Shown here one piece after another: positions 37,009-44,882 of a stretch of DNA of 64,000 nucleotides (its first letter is position 1; the number at the start of each line of letters is the position of its first letter). This DNA comes from DASWOJ01 sp964242415 (GTDB lineage: Bacteria; Pseudomonadota; Alphaproteobacteria; Acetobacterales; Acetobacteraceae): NCBI GenBank assembly GCA_964242415.1, contig CAXTAT010000023.1, forward strand, positions 28,833-92,832. The letters are read 5' to 3'. The notes under the pieces were generated by a model, which searched no databases, was not told the origin of the DNA, and saw only the letters and a program-made list of their open reading frames with translations. Both the position numbers and the translations under genes were made by a program.

Positions 37009-38229
37009 CTAGGCGTGCACGAGCGGGCAGCCGCCCGCCCCGAGCGGGCGGTAGGCTTCGTCGGGCGGCGTCGTGTTGACCAGCTTGAGGTAGTCCCAGG
37101 GACCCTTGCTCTCGCCGGGCTTCTTCACCTCCCACAAGAAGGCTGGGGTCAGCTTGCGCCCATCGGCGCGGATGGTGCCGGAGCCGAAGCAGTCGTCGTC
37201 GGTCGGCATCGCCTTCATCGCGGCGATGGCGGCGGCGCCGTCCGCCTTCATGGACGGCACGCCCTTCTCGGCAGTGGTCTTGAGGTAGTGCAGCACGCTG
37301 GCATACGTCCCCGCCTGCACCATCGTCGCCCGCACCGCCGGGGCCTTCGGCTTGAAGCGTTCCGAGAACTTGCGGGTGCGGTCGTTGGCGTCCCAGTAGA
37401 AGCTGTTGGTCAGCAGCAGGCCCTGCGCGATCTCCAGCCCGATGGCGTGCACGTCGCTGATGAACACCAGCAGGCCCGCCAGCTTCATGCTGCTGCTGGT
37501 GCCGAACTCCTGCGCCTGCTTGATGGTGTTGACGGTGTCCGCCCCGGCGTTGGCGATGCCCAGGATCTTCGCCCCCGACGCCTGCGCCTGCAGTAGCGGG
37601 GAGGAGAAGTCGGTCGTGCCCGGGAACGGGTAGCGGATGCTGCCCAGCACCTTGCCGCCGGCCTTGGTCACGAACTCCGTGGTGTCGCGCTGCAGCGCGG
37701 TGCCGAAGGCGTAGTCGGCGGTGATGAAGAACCAGGTGTCGCCGCCGGACTTCACCGCAGCCGACCCGGTGGACTTCGCCAGCATGTAGGTGTCGTACGC
37801 CCAATGGATGGTGTTGGCGTTGCACATCGTCCCGGTCAGGTCCGACGTGGCCGCGCCGGTGTTCACGTATGCTTTGTTCTTGTCCTTGGCGACGCCGGCG
37901 ATGGCCAGGCCGACGCCGCTGTTGGGGACATCGACGATCAGGTCCACGCCGTCGCGGTCGTACCACTGGCGGGCGATGCCGGCGCCGACGTCGGTCTTGT
38001 TCTGGTGGTCGGCCTGGACGACCTCGACGGTGAAGCCCTTGCTGGCGAACTCCTCCACGGCCTGCTTGGCGGCCAGGGTGGAGACCGGGCCGCCCACGTC
38101 CTGGTAGGTGCCGGACAGGTCGGTCAGTACGCCGACCTTGATGACGTTCGCCTGCGCGCGGGCACGGCGGGCGCCCAGGATGGGAAGGGCAGCGGCTGTG
38201 CCGATCAGGCCGCGGCGGGAAATGGTCAT
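37009..38229 (-). CDS. ABC transporter periplasmic substrate-binding protein, paralogue 2
   Basis: Second type I binding protein (406 residues), clearly paralogous to the next gene along its whole length (shared ADHQNK, VGAGIARQWYD, IHWxYDTYMLA, PFPGT and GGCPL blocks). The N-terminus ISRRGLIGTAAALPILGARRARAQ is a Tat-type signal. It differs from paralogue 1 in cleft-lining segments such as VPNSGVGLAIAG against VPTSSVALAVNN, so ligand preference may differ. It lies 21 nt downstream of livF. Confidence 0.88.
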   Translation of the reverse strand: MTISRRGLIGTAAALPILGARRARAQANVIKVGVLTDLSGTYQDVGGPVSTLAAKQAVEEFASKGFTVEVVQADHQNKTDVGAGIARQWYDRDGVDLIVDVPNSGVGLAIAGVAKDKNKAYVNTGAATSDLTGTMCNANTIHWAYDTYMLAKSTGSAAVKSGGDTWFFITADYAFGTALQRDTTEFVTKAGGKVLGSIRYPFPGTTDFSSPLLQAQASGAKILGIANAGADTVNTIKQAQEFGTSSSMKLAGLLVFISDVHAIGLEIAQGLLLTNSFYWDANDRTRKFSERFKPKAPAVRATMVQAGTYASVLHYLKTTAEKGVPSMKADGAAAIAAMKAMPTDDDCFGSGTIRADGRKLTPAFLWEVKKPGESKGPWDYLKLVNTTPPDEAYRPLGAGGCPLVHA

Positions 38230-38250
38230 AGGATGCTCCTAGAGGCGCCG

Positions 38251-38997
38251 TCAGACGCCGAGGTATTCATGCAGCTTGTCCATGTTCGCCGACAGCTCGC
38301 TGTTGGGGATCATGTCGATGATGCGGCCGTGCTCCATCACGTAGTGGCGGTCGGCGACGGTGGCGGCGAAGCGGAAGTTCTGCTCGACCAGCAGCACGGT
38401 GAAGCCGCGCGCCTTGATCTCGCGGATGGTGCGGCCGATCTGCTGCACGATCACCGGGGCCAGGCCCTCGGTCGGCTCGTCGAGCAGCAGCAGCCGGGCG
38501 CCGGTGCGCAGGATGCGGCCGATGGCAAGCATCTGCTGCTCGCCGCCGGACAGCTTGGTGCCCTGGCTGTTGGCGCGCTCCTTCAGGTTGGGGAACAAGG
38601 TCAGGATTTCCGCGACGCTCATGCCCCCGGGCGCGATCTGCGGCGGCAGCATCAGGTTTTCCGTCACGTTCAGGCTGGCGAAGATGCCGCGCTCCTCCGG
38701 GCAGATGGCGATGCCGGCGCGGGCGACGCCGTCCGGGCGCATCCCGGTGGTCTCCGTGCCCCGGAAGCGGATGCTGCCCTCGCGCCGGGGCACCAGGCCC
38801 ATGATGCTTTTCATGGTGGTGGTCTTGCCCGCGCCGTTGCGGCCGAGCAGGGTCACCACCTCGCCCTCGCCCACGTTGAAATCGACGCCGTGCAGGACGT
38901 GGCTCTCGCCATACCAGGCGTTCAGCCCGGCCACCGCCAGCATCGGCCCGGCCGTGCCGCCGGCGGGCGCCCCATCGAGCTTCGCCGCGTCAAGCAT
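38251..38997 (-). CDS. livF: Branched-chain amino acid-type ABC transporter ATP-binding protein LivF
   Basis: Cytoplasmic ATPase of the Liv transporter. The 248-residue protein has Walker A GRNGAGKTT, signature LSGGEQQMLAIGR and Walker B LLLLDEPTEGLAP, with the LivF-typical EERGIFASLNVTENL region. The first about 18 residues are non-conserved and overlap livG by 8 nt, so an internal start at MLAVAGL (residue 19) is possible. Confidence 0.93.
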   Translation of the reverse strand: MLDAAKLDGAPAGGTAGPMLAVAGLNAWYGESHVLHGVDFNVGEGEVVTLLGRNGAGKTTTMKSIMGLVPRREGSIRFRGTETTGMRPDGVARAGIAICPEERGIFASLNVTENLMLPPQIAPGGMSVAEILTLFPNLKERANSQGTKLSGGEQQMLAIGRILRTGARLLLLDEPTEGLAPVIVQQIGRTIREIKARGFTVLLVEQNFRFAATVADRHYVMEHGRIIDMIPNSELSANMDKLHEYLGV

Positions 38998-39742
38998 CGG
39001 GGGACCCCAGGTAGGCCGTCACCACGTCCGGGTTCCGGCTGACCTCGGCGTAGTCGCCCTCCGCCAGGATCTGCCCGCGCGCCAGCACGGTGATGCGGTC
39101 GCATAGGCCCTCGACGACGCTCAGGTTGTGCTCGACCATCAGGATCGTGCGGCCGGTGCGGATGCGGCGGATCAGCGCCACCACGCGGTCCACGTCCTCA
39201 TGCGTCATGCCGGCCGTCGGCTCGTCGAGCAACAGCATCTCCGGCTCCAGCGCCAGCGTCGTCGCGATCTCCAGCGCGCGCTTGCGGCCATAGGACAGCA
39301 GGGCCGCCGTCTCGTTCTCATAGCCCTCCAGCCCAACGTCGGACAGCAGCGCGCAGGCGCGGTCGTCGTACTGGTGCAGCAGCGATTCCGGCCGCCAGAA
39401 GTCGTAGCTGCCGCCGCGGGCGCGCTGCAGCGCCAGCCGCACGTTCTCCATCGCGGTCAGATGCGGGAACACCGCGGAGATCTGGAAGCTCCGCACCAGG
39501 CCCAGCCGCGCCACCGCCGCCGGCTTCTGCCCGGTGATGTCGCGGCCCTTGAAGCGGATGGTGCCGCGGGTCGGCGCCAGGAACTTGGTCAGCAGGTTGA
39601 AGCATGTGGTCTTGCCGGCGCCGTTGGGGCCGATCAGGGCGTGGATCGTCCCCTCCTGCACGCGCAGGTCCACGTTGTTCACGGCGATGAAGCCGCGGAA
39701 CTCCCGCGTCATGCCTGCAGTTTCCAAAATGGCGTTTGGCAC
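38990..39742 (-). CDS. livG: Branched-chain amino acid-type ABC transporter ATP-binding protein LivG
   Basis: Second ATPase and first gene of the liv cluster. The 250-residue protein has Walker A GPNGAGKTT, the LivG insertion with VRSFQISAVFPHLTAMENV, a diverged signature LSYGRKRALEIA (as usual in LivG) and Walker B MLLLDEPTAGM. It ends with the C-terminal extension typical of the subfamily. Its promoter must lie in the about 95 bp shared with the divergent CoA ester lyase gene. Confidence 0.93.
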   Translation of the reverse strand: MPNAILETAGMTREFRGFIAVNNVDLRVQEGTIHALIGPNGAGKTTCFNLLTKFLAPTRGTIRFKGRDITGQKPAAVARLGLVRSFQISAVFPHLTAMENVRLALQRARGGSYDFWRPESLLHQYDDRACALLSDVGLEGYENETAALLSYGRKRALEIATTLALEPEMLLLDEPTAGMTHEDVDRVVALIRRIRTGRTILMVEHNLSVVEGLCDRITVLARGQILAEGDYAEVSRNPDVVTAYLGSPDA

Positions 39743-39837
39743 CCCGACGTTCCCTGTTTTTTACCTCTTACGGCGTTGATTTGCATATCGCAGGGGCCGG
39801 CGCAAGATTGTTCGCCATGGGGGAGGGCCGCTGCAAG

Positions 39838-40707
39838 ATGCCAAGTCCGATAAAGCTTCGCAGCCTGCTGTTTGCGCCGGGCGACAGCGAGCGGAAGGCT
39901 GCCAAGGCCGCGGCTTCCGCCGCCGATGGCGTCATCCTGGACCTCGAGGACAGCGTGGCGCCGCCGGGCAAGGAGGCCGCCCGCGCGATGGTCGCGGCAC
40001 TGCTGCCCACCCTCGCCCGGCCCGGCGTGATCGTGCGCGTGAACCCGCGGGGAACACCCTGGTACTTGGCCGACCTCGCCGCCGCCGTCCCCGGCCGCCC
40101 GGCCGCCGTCATGCTGCCCAAATGCGCCGGGCCGCACGACCTGCACGCCCTGGACCACCACCTTGAGGCCCTGGAGGCGGCGCATGGCGTGCCGCAGGGC
40201 GCCATCGGCGTGCTCGCCCTGGTGACCGAAACCGCCGCGTCCCTGCTCCACATGAATTATGCCGGGGCGCCGGCACGGCTGCTGGCGCTGTGCTTCGGGG
40301 CCGAGGACCTGTCGGCCGACCTGGGGGTGTCCCCGCGCGACCCCGATGGGCGCTATGCCGGCCCGGTCTCGTCCGCGCGGGCGCAGACGGTCACCGCCGC
40401 CGCCGCCGCCGGGGTGCCGGCGCTGGACACGCCGTGGCCCGACCCGCGCGATCCGGCCGGGCTGGCGATGGAGGCGGCACGGGCCGCCCGCGACGGCTTC
40501 GCCGGCAAGCTGTGCATCCATCCCGACCAGGTTGCCCCGGTGAACGCCGCCTTCACCCCCTCCCCCGAGCGCGTGGCCTGGGCGCGCCAGGTGCAGGATG
40601 GGTTCGCCGCCCGGCCCGGCGCCGGCGTGTTCTCGCTGGATGGAAAAATGATCGACCGGCCCCATCTGAAGCTGGCCGAACGCATCCTGGCCGTCAGCCA
40701 AACCTGA
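39838..40707 (+). CDS. CoA ester lyase (HpcH/HpaI aldolase / citrate lyase beta family)
   Basis: Cleaves or forms a C-C bond in a CoA thioester (malyl-CoA, citramalyl-CoA or related). From the ATG at 39838 it is 289 residues. The N-terminus RSLLFAPGDSERKAAKA, DGVILDLEDSVAP (Mg-site region), RVNPRGTPWYLADL, a later CFGAEDLSADLG and GKLCIHPDQVAPVN are the family landmarks. The frame is open to 39736, with an ATG at 39817 as alternative. It is divergent from livG. The exact substrate cannot be read from sequence. Confidence 0.87.
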   Translation: MPSPIKLRSLLFAPGDSERKAAKAAASAADGVILDLEDSVAPPGKEAARAMVAALLPTLARPGVIVRVNPRGTPWYLADLAAAVPGRPAAVMLPKCAGPHDLHALDHHLEALEAAHGVPQGAIGVLALVTETAASLLHMNYAGAPARLLALCFGAEDLSADLGVSPRDPDGRYAGPVSSARAQTVTAAAAAGVPALDTPWPDPRDPAGLAMEAARAARDGFAGKLCIHPDQVAPVNAAFTPSPERVAWARQVQDGFAARPGAGVFSLDGKMIDRPHLKLAERILAVSQT

Positions 40708-40797
40708 CCCGCCGCCTTGCGGGCAGTGGTCGCACCATGGGATCGCGTCCGGTTTTGCGTAACAAGCCACCGCCACCTCACCAGGCCGCGACACCCT

Positions 40798-41340
40798 ATG
40801 CAAGACGACACGACCGACAACGAGTTGATGGCCCGCATCGCATCCGGCGACCGGGCCGCGTTCGACACCCTGGCCGGGCGCTACCTGCTGCGCCTGCGGC
40901 GGGCGGCGTTGCGCGTGCTGGGCGATCCGGCCGCGGCCGAGGACGTGGCGCAGGACGCGCTGCTGCGGGCCTGGTCCCGTGCCGGGTCGTTCGATCCGTC
41001 GCAGGCGGCGGCGTCCACCTGGCTGCACCGCATCGCCGTCAACGCCGCCATCGACCGCCTGCGCGCCACCCGTCCCTCCGGCGCCATGCCGGAGGACCTG
41101 GCCGATCCCGCCCCCGCCGCCGATGCCGCGCTGATCGCACAGCAGCGGCAGCAGATGCTGGCCGAGGCCATCGCCACCCTGCCCGACCGGCAGCGCGCCG
41201 CCATCGCCCTGACCTATGGCGAGGGCTGGTCCGGCCAGGACGCCGCCCGGGCGCTCAGCGTGTCCACCCGTGCCCTGGAGGGGCTGCTGCACCGCGGACG
41301 CAAGGTGCTGCGCGCCTACCTCGAAGCCCGCGGCGCATGA
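40798..41340 (+). CDS. ECF-type RNA polymerase sigma factor
   Basis: A 180-residue extracytoplasmic-function sigma factor. Region 2 spans about 20-92, with AEDVAQDALLRAWSRA at 47-62 and TWLHRIAVNAAIDRLR at 74-89. Region 4 spans about 118-175, with LPDRQRAAIALTYGEGWSGQDAA and the helix-turn-helix VSTRALEGLLHRGRKVLR. The frame is open upstream, but the chosen ATG gives the standard length. It overlaps the next gene by ATGA and is first of a seven-gene run ending with two RND pumps, which it presumably controls. Confidence 0.92.
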   Translation: MQDDTTDNELMARIASGDRAAFDTLAGRYLLRLRRAALRVLGDPAAAEDVAQDALLRAWSRAGSFDPSQAAASTWLHRIAVNAAIDRLRATRPSGAMPEDLADPAPAADAALIAQQRQQMLAEAIATLPDRQRAAIALTYGEGWSGQDAARALSVSTRALEGLLHRGRKVLRAYLEARGA

Positions 41341-41771
41341 CCTGCCCGCTGGCATCCATGACGCTGCGCCGGCTGGACTGGGCGTTGCGCGCCCGCGGCA
41401 CCGACCTGGCCGCATGGCCGGACGCCGACCGCCTGGCAGCCCTGGCGCTGCTGCGGGTCAGCCGCGCCGCCCGCACGGTGCTCGCGGATGCCCTGGCGCT
41501 GGATGACGCACGGCCAGATTACGGTGCCAATGGCCCGCTGCCGGGCGCACCGCCGCCGGACCATCTTGCCGATCCTGCCGCGCTGGCGCGGATGCAGGGT
41601 GCGTTGCGCGACTGCATGGCCCGGACCTCGCCCTTGCTGTCCGGCATCAGGTGGGGCGTGCTGGCGGCCTGCACGGTGGCGGGACTGTACTTCGGCATGG
41701 CCGGCAGTGCCGCCGCGGACAGCGACGCGTTCGCGACGGTGCAGTCGCTGACGGTCGCCAGCGCGCTTTGA
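41337..41771 (+). CDS. Small single-TM protein, candidate anti-sigma factor
   Basis: A 144-residue protein of no family I recognise. Residues 1-100 are cytoplasmic-looking: LRRLDWALRARGTDLAAWPDADRLAAL, then a Pro/Asp-rich linker at 58-80. Residues about 103-121 form a hydrophobic helix, leaving a short about 20-residue tail outside. Its start overlaps the sigma factor stop (ATGA) and it precedes a periplasmic sensor-like gene. By position, size and topology it would be the membrane anti-sigma factor (CnrY/NccY-like role). Function is inferred from context only. Confidence 0.6.
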   Translation: MTCPLASMTLRRLDWALRARGTDLAAWPDADRLAALALLRVSRAARTVLADALALDDARPDYGANGPLPGAPPPDHLADPAALARMQGALRDCMARTSPLLSGIRWGVLAACTVAGLYFGMAGSAAADSDAFATVQSLTVASAL

Positions 41772-41784
41772 TCCCCTGTGCCCG

Positions 41785-42240
41785 ATGCGCCGCCTGACCC
41801 TCATCCTCCGGGAACCCTGGCGCACGCGGCTGCTGTGGCTGTCCATCGCCGGCAACCTGTTCGCCGTGGCCTTGATCGGCTCCCACATGGCCACCGGCCG
41901 GCCAGCCGGTCCCGGCGGACTGGAGGGCGTGGTCGAGCGCATGGCGCACGACCTGCCGCCAGCCGATGCCGAGCAGTTCCGTGCCGTCCTGGCGCATGAG
42001 CGGCCCTGGTACGACCTGGCCCGGCGCAACATGGATGAATCCCGCGAGGCGCTGTCGCAGGCCATCGCCCACCAACCCTACGACGAGGCCGCCGTGCGCG
42101 CCCGGATGCAGGAATGGCAGGCCCGCTGGGTCGAGACCTCCAACCGCTTCGGCGAGAGCCTGCTGTCGGCGATCAGCTCCCTGTCCCCAGAAGGCCGCAC
42201 CCGGCTCGCCGAAGCATCGCTGCGTACAGGCCGCCGGTGA
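41785..42240 (+). CDS. Periplasmic heavy-metal-sensor-like protein (CnrX/ZraP/Spy-type)
   Basis: A 151-residue protein anchored by one N-terminal helix (residues 14-33) with a helical periplasmic domain. The pattern LPPADAEQFRAVLAHERPWYDLARRNMDESREALSQAI, then a second long helix ending LSAISSLSPEGRTRLAE, is that of the periplasmic heavy-metal sensor / LTXXQ-like families. His55, His71, His96 and Met83 are possible ligands. It lies 13 nt after the candidate anti-sigma gene and overlaps the outer-membrane channel gene (GTGA). A stress or metal sensor for the sigma factor is the likely role; the signal is unknown. Confidence 0.75.
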   Translation: MRRLTLILREPWRTRLLWLSIAGNLFAVALIGSHMATGRPAGPGGLEGVVERMAHDLPPADAEQFRAVLAHERPWYDLARRNMDESREALSQAIAHQPYDEAAVRARMQEWQARWVETSNRFGESLLSAISSLSPEGRTRLAEASLRTGRR

Positions 42241-43658
42241 GCCCCGCCGCACTGCCGCTGGCCAGCGTGCTGCTGGCCACGATCCTCATTGGCGGATGCA
42301 GTCTCGGTCCGTTCTACGAGCGGCCGAAGCTTGACGTGCCCGGCGCGTTCCAGGCGACGGCCGACACCGCCGCAGCCGCCTGGCCGCCGCCCGAGTGGTG
42401 GCGCAACTTCGGTTCGCCGGAGCTGAACACGCTGATCGTCGCTGCGCGGGCCTACAACGCCAACCTCGCCGCTGCCGCCGCGCGCATCGTGCAGGCCGAC
42501 GCCCAGGTGCGGATCAGCGGGGCGCCGCTGCTGCCCACCGTGCAGGGCGGCCTGAGCGACAGCTACCAGCGCAGCGGCACCGGGAGCAGCACGACCCCCA
42601 CTTTCGGCAAACAGCGTTACTTCGACTTCCGCAGCTACAGCGCCAACTTGCAGGTGTCCTACGACGTGGACTTCTGGGGCCGCAACCGCGCCCTGGCCGA
42701 GGCGGCGCAGGCCAGCGCCGTCGCCACCCGGTTCGACCAGGAGACGGTTGCGTTGAACGTCGTCACCTCCGTCGCCACCACCTACTTTCAATGGCTTGGG
42801 GCGCTGGACCGGCTGCACATCGCCGAGCGCAACCTGGCCACGGCGGCCAATGTGCTCGGCGCCTTCAAGGCCCGGCTGACCGTCGGCACCGCCAACGCGC
42901 TGGACGTGTCGCAGCAGGAGGCGCTGGTGGCCAGCCAGCGCGCCGCCATCCCGGGCCTGCAGAACAACGCCGAGCAGCAGCGCCTCGGCCTGGGCATCCT
43001 GGTCGGGGTGCCGCCGGAGCGCCTGGCCGCGCGGGGCGGCAGCCTGGACAAGCTGCCGCTGCCGCTGGTGGCGCCGGGCCTGCCGAGCGAGCTGCTGGCG
43101 CGCCGCCCGGACGTCGCCAACGCCGAGGCGCAGTTGGTGTCGGAGAACGCCAACATCCGCGCCGCCCGCGCCGCGTTCTTCCCGGACGTGCAGTTGACCG
43201 GGTCGGGCGGGCTGACCAGCGCGGCGCTGAGCACGATCACGGGGCCGGGAACCGTCGTGGCGCAGCTTGCCGCGAACCTCACGCAGACCATCTTCGATAA
43301 TGGGCTGCGGCGCGGCCAACTCGACCAGTCCAAGGGGCGGTATGACGAGTTGCTGGCGAACTATCACCAGGCGGTGCTGCAGAGCTTCACCGACGTGGAG
43401 CAGGCATTGGTGGCATTGCGCCTCACGACGGAGCAAGAGGACCTGACGCGGCAGGCCGTCGCCGTGGCGCAGCGCTCAGCCGATATCGCCGGGGCGCAAC
43501 TGCTGGCAGGGACCATCGACATCATCACGTCGCTCAACACGCAGACCACGCTGTTCTCCGACCTCGACTCCCTGACGCAGGTGCGGCTGGCGCGGTTCCA
43601 GGCCTTGGTGAACCTGTACAAGGCGCTTGGCGGCGGCTGGTCCGGGGGCGTGACATGA
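42237..43658 (+). CDS. Outer-membrane efflux lipoprotein (NodT/TolC-like channel)
   Basis: Outer-membrane factor of a tripartite RND exporter. The GTG at 42237 overlaps the previous stop and gives 473 residues. The signal peptide ends in lipobox LIGGC with the lipidated Cys21. It is followed by SLGPFYERPKLDVPGAF, WWRNFGSPELNTLI and a duplicated coiled-coil structure with PSELLARRPDVANAEAQL, all typical of NodT-family channels. It overlaps the membrane fusion protein gene by 4 nt. Confidence 0.92.
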   Translation: MSPAALPLASVLLATILIGGCSLGPFYERPKLDVPGAFQATADTAAAAWPPPEWWRNFGSPELNTLIVAARAYNANLAAAAARIVQADAQVRISGAPLLPTVQGGLSDSYQRSGTGSSTTPTFGKQRYFDFRSYSANLQVSYDVDFWGRNRALAEAAQASAVATRFDQETVALNVVTSVATTYFQWLGALDRLHIAERNLATAANVLGAFKARLTVGTANALDVSQQEALVASQRAAIPGLQNNAEQQRLGLGILVGVPPERLAARGGSLDKLPLPLVAPGLPSELLARRPDVANAEAQLVSENANIRAARAAFFPDVQLTGSGGLTSAALSTITGPGTVVAQLAANLTQTIFDNGLRRGQLDQSKGRYDELLANYHQAVLQSFTDVEQALVALRLTTEQEDLTRQAVAVAQRSADIAGAQLLAGTIDIITSLNTQTTLFSDLDSLTQVRLARFQALVNLYKALGGGWSGGVT

Positions 43659-44881
43659 GGCGTGTGCTGCTGGTCCTGCTGGTGCTGGCCGCGGCCGGTG
43701 GGACCGGGTACTATTACCATGTCCAGAACGAGCCGGCCGCATCGTCGCCCAACCTCGGCGGGCTGAGTCACCGCGGCGGGACGGATGACGCGCCAGTCCC
43801 CGTGCTGGCAGGCCGCAGCGAGGCGCGGGACGTGCCGATCTACCTTGACGGCCTCGGCACCGTGCAGGCGTTCAACCTGGTGCAGGTGCGCGCCTTCGTC
43901 GATGGCCCGCTGCTGGAGGTGCGCTTCAAGGAGGGCCAGGACGTGCACACCGGCGACGTGCTGGCCCGCATCGATCCGCGGTCCTACCAGGCCAGCCTGG
44001 ACAGCGCGACGGCGAAGAAGCAGCAGGACGAGGCCAACCTGGCCAACCTGCGGCTGGATGTCGGCCGGTACTCCAAGCTGGCTGCGGGCAACTACAGCAG
44101 CGGGCAGCAGGTGGACACTGCCCGCGCCGCCGCCGCGCAGATGGAGGCGCAGGTGCGCGGCGACCAGGCTGCCATCGACACCGCCAAGACCAACCTGGGC
44201 TACACCACCATCACCGCGCCAATCGACGGGCGCGTCGGCATCCGGCAGGTCGATGCCGGCAACCTGGTGCGTGCCACCGACCTGTCGCCGCTGACGGTGC
44301 TGACGCAGTTGAAGCCGATTTCCGTGGTGTTCACCCTGCCGCAGCAGGCGTTGCCGGCGGTGGCGAAATCGATGCAGGGCGGGGCGCCGCCGGTGCTGGC
44401 GCTGCGGGGGGACGGCGACACTGCCAACCCGCTGGACCGCGGCCAGTTGGCGGTGCTGGACAACCAAGTCGATCCCGCGACGGGCACCATCAAGCTGAAG
44501 GCCACCTTCCCCAACGACGGCCTGCTGCTGTGGCCCGGCGGCTTCGTGAACGTGCGGATGCTGGTGGAGACCCTGCACGGCGTGGTGACGGTGCCGACCT
44601 CGGCCGTCCAGCGCGGCCCGCGCGGGAACTTCGTCTATGTCGTTTCGGACGACAGAGCGGCGCACCGCCGGATGGTGCAGATCGGGCATGAGGACGATGG
44701 CACCAGCGTCATCACCGATGGCCTGCAGGCGGGCGAGCAGGTGGTGACGGACGGCGCGCACCGCGTGGTCGAGGAGGGCAAGGTCGCCGTTGCCGGACCC
44801 GATGGCACGGCGCCGGACGCGATCGTGAAGGAGCGCAGCGCGCCGGGCAACGGCGTCCGCCGGACGCGCACGGCGGGCTAG
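43655..44881 (+). CDS. RND efflux membrane fusion protein (MdtA-like)
   Basis: Periplasmic adaptor linking pump and outer-membrane channel. The 408-residue protein has an N-terminal hydrophobic helix (3-20), a lipoyl half-motif DVPIYLDGLGTVQAFNLVQVRAFVDGPL and a helical hairpin (about 105-180). A second lipoyl half follows (YTTITAPIDGRVGIRQVDAGNLV), then beta-barrel and membrane-proximal domains. The GTVQAFN variant is seen in MdtA/AcrA-type adaptors. It overlaps the channel gene and ends 1 nt before the first pump. Confidence 0.93.
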   Translation: MRRVLLVLLVLAAAGGTGYYYHVQNEPAASSPNLGGLSHRGGTDDAPVPVLAGRSEARDVPIYLDGLGTVQAFNLVQVRAFVDGPLLEVRFKEGQDVHTGDVLARIDPRSYQASLDSATAKKQQDEANLANLRLDVGRYSKLAAGNYSSGQQVDTARAAAAQMEAQVRGDQAAIDTAKTNLGYTTITAPIDGRVGIRQVDAGNLVRATDLSPLTVLTQLKPISVVFTLPQQALPAVAKSMQGGAPPVLALRGDGDTANPLDRGQLAVLDNQVDPATGTIKLKATFPNDGLLLWPGGFVNVRMLVETLHGVVTVPTSAVQRGPRGNFVYVVSDDRAAHRRMVQIGHEDDGTSVITDGLQAGEQVVTDGAHRVVEEGKVAVAGPDGTAPDAIVKERSAPGNGVRRTRTAG

Positions 44882-44882
44882 G

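Noticed and set aside
40740..40797. Autoregulatory ECF promoter (gcgtaacaagcc near 40757) before the sigma factor
   Set aside because: The -35-like gtaac is suggestive, but I could not find a matching -10 at the right spacing, so it is not listed as a feature.
41785..42240. Sensor gene as a simple repressor of a metal pump
   Set aside because: No DNA-binding motif; it has a membrane anchor and a periplasmic helical domain, so signalling must go through another protein.
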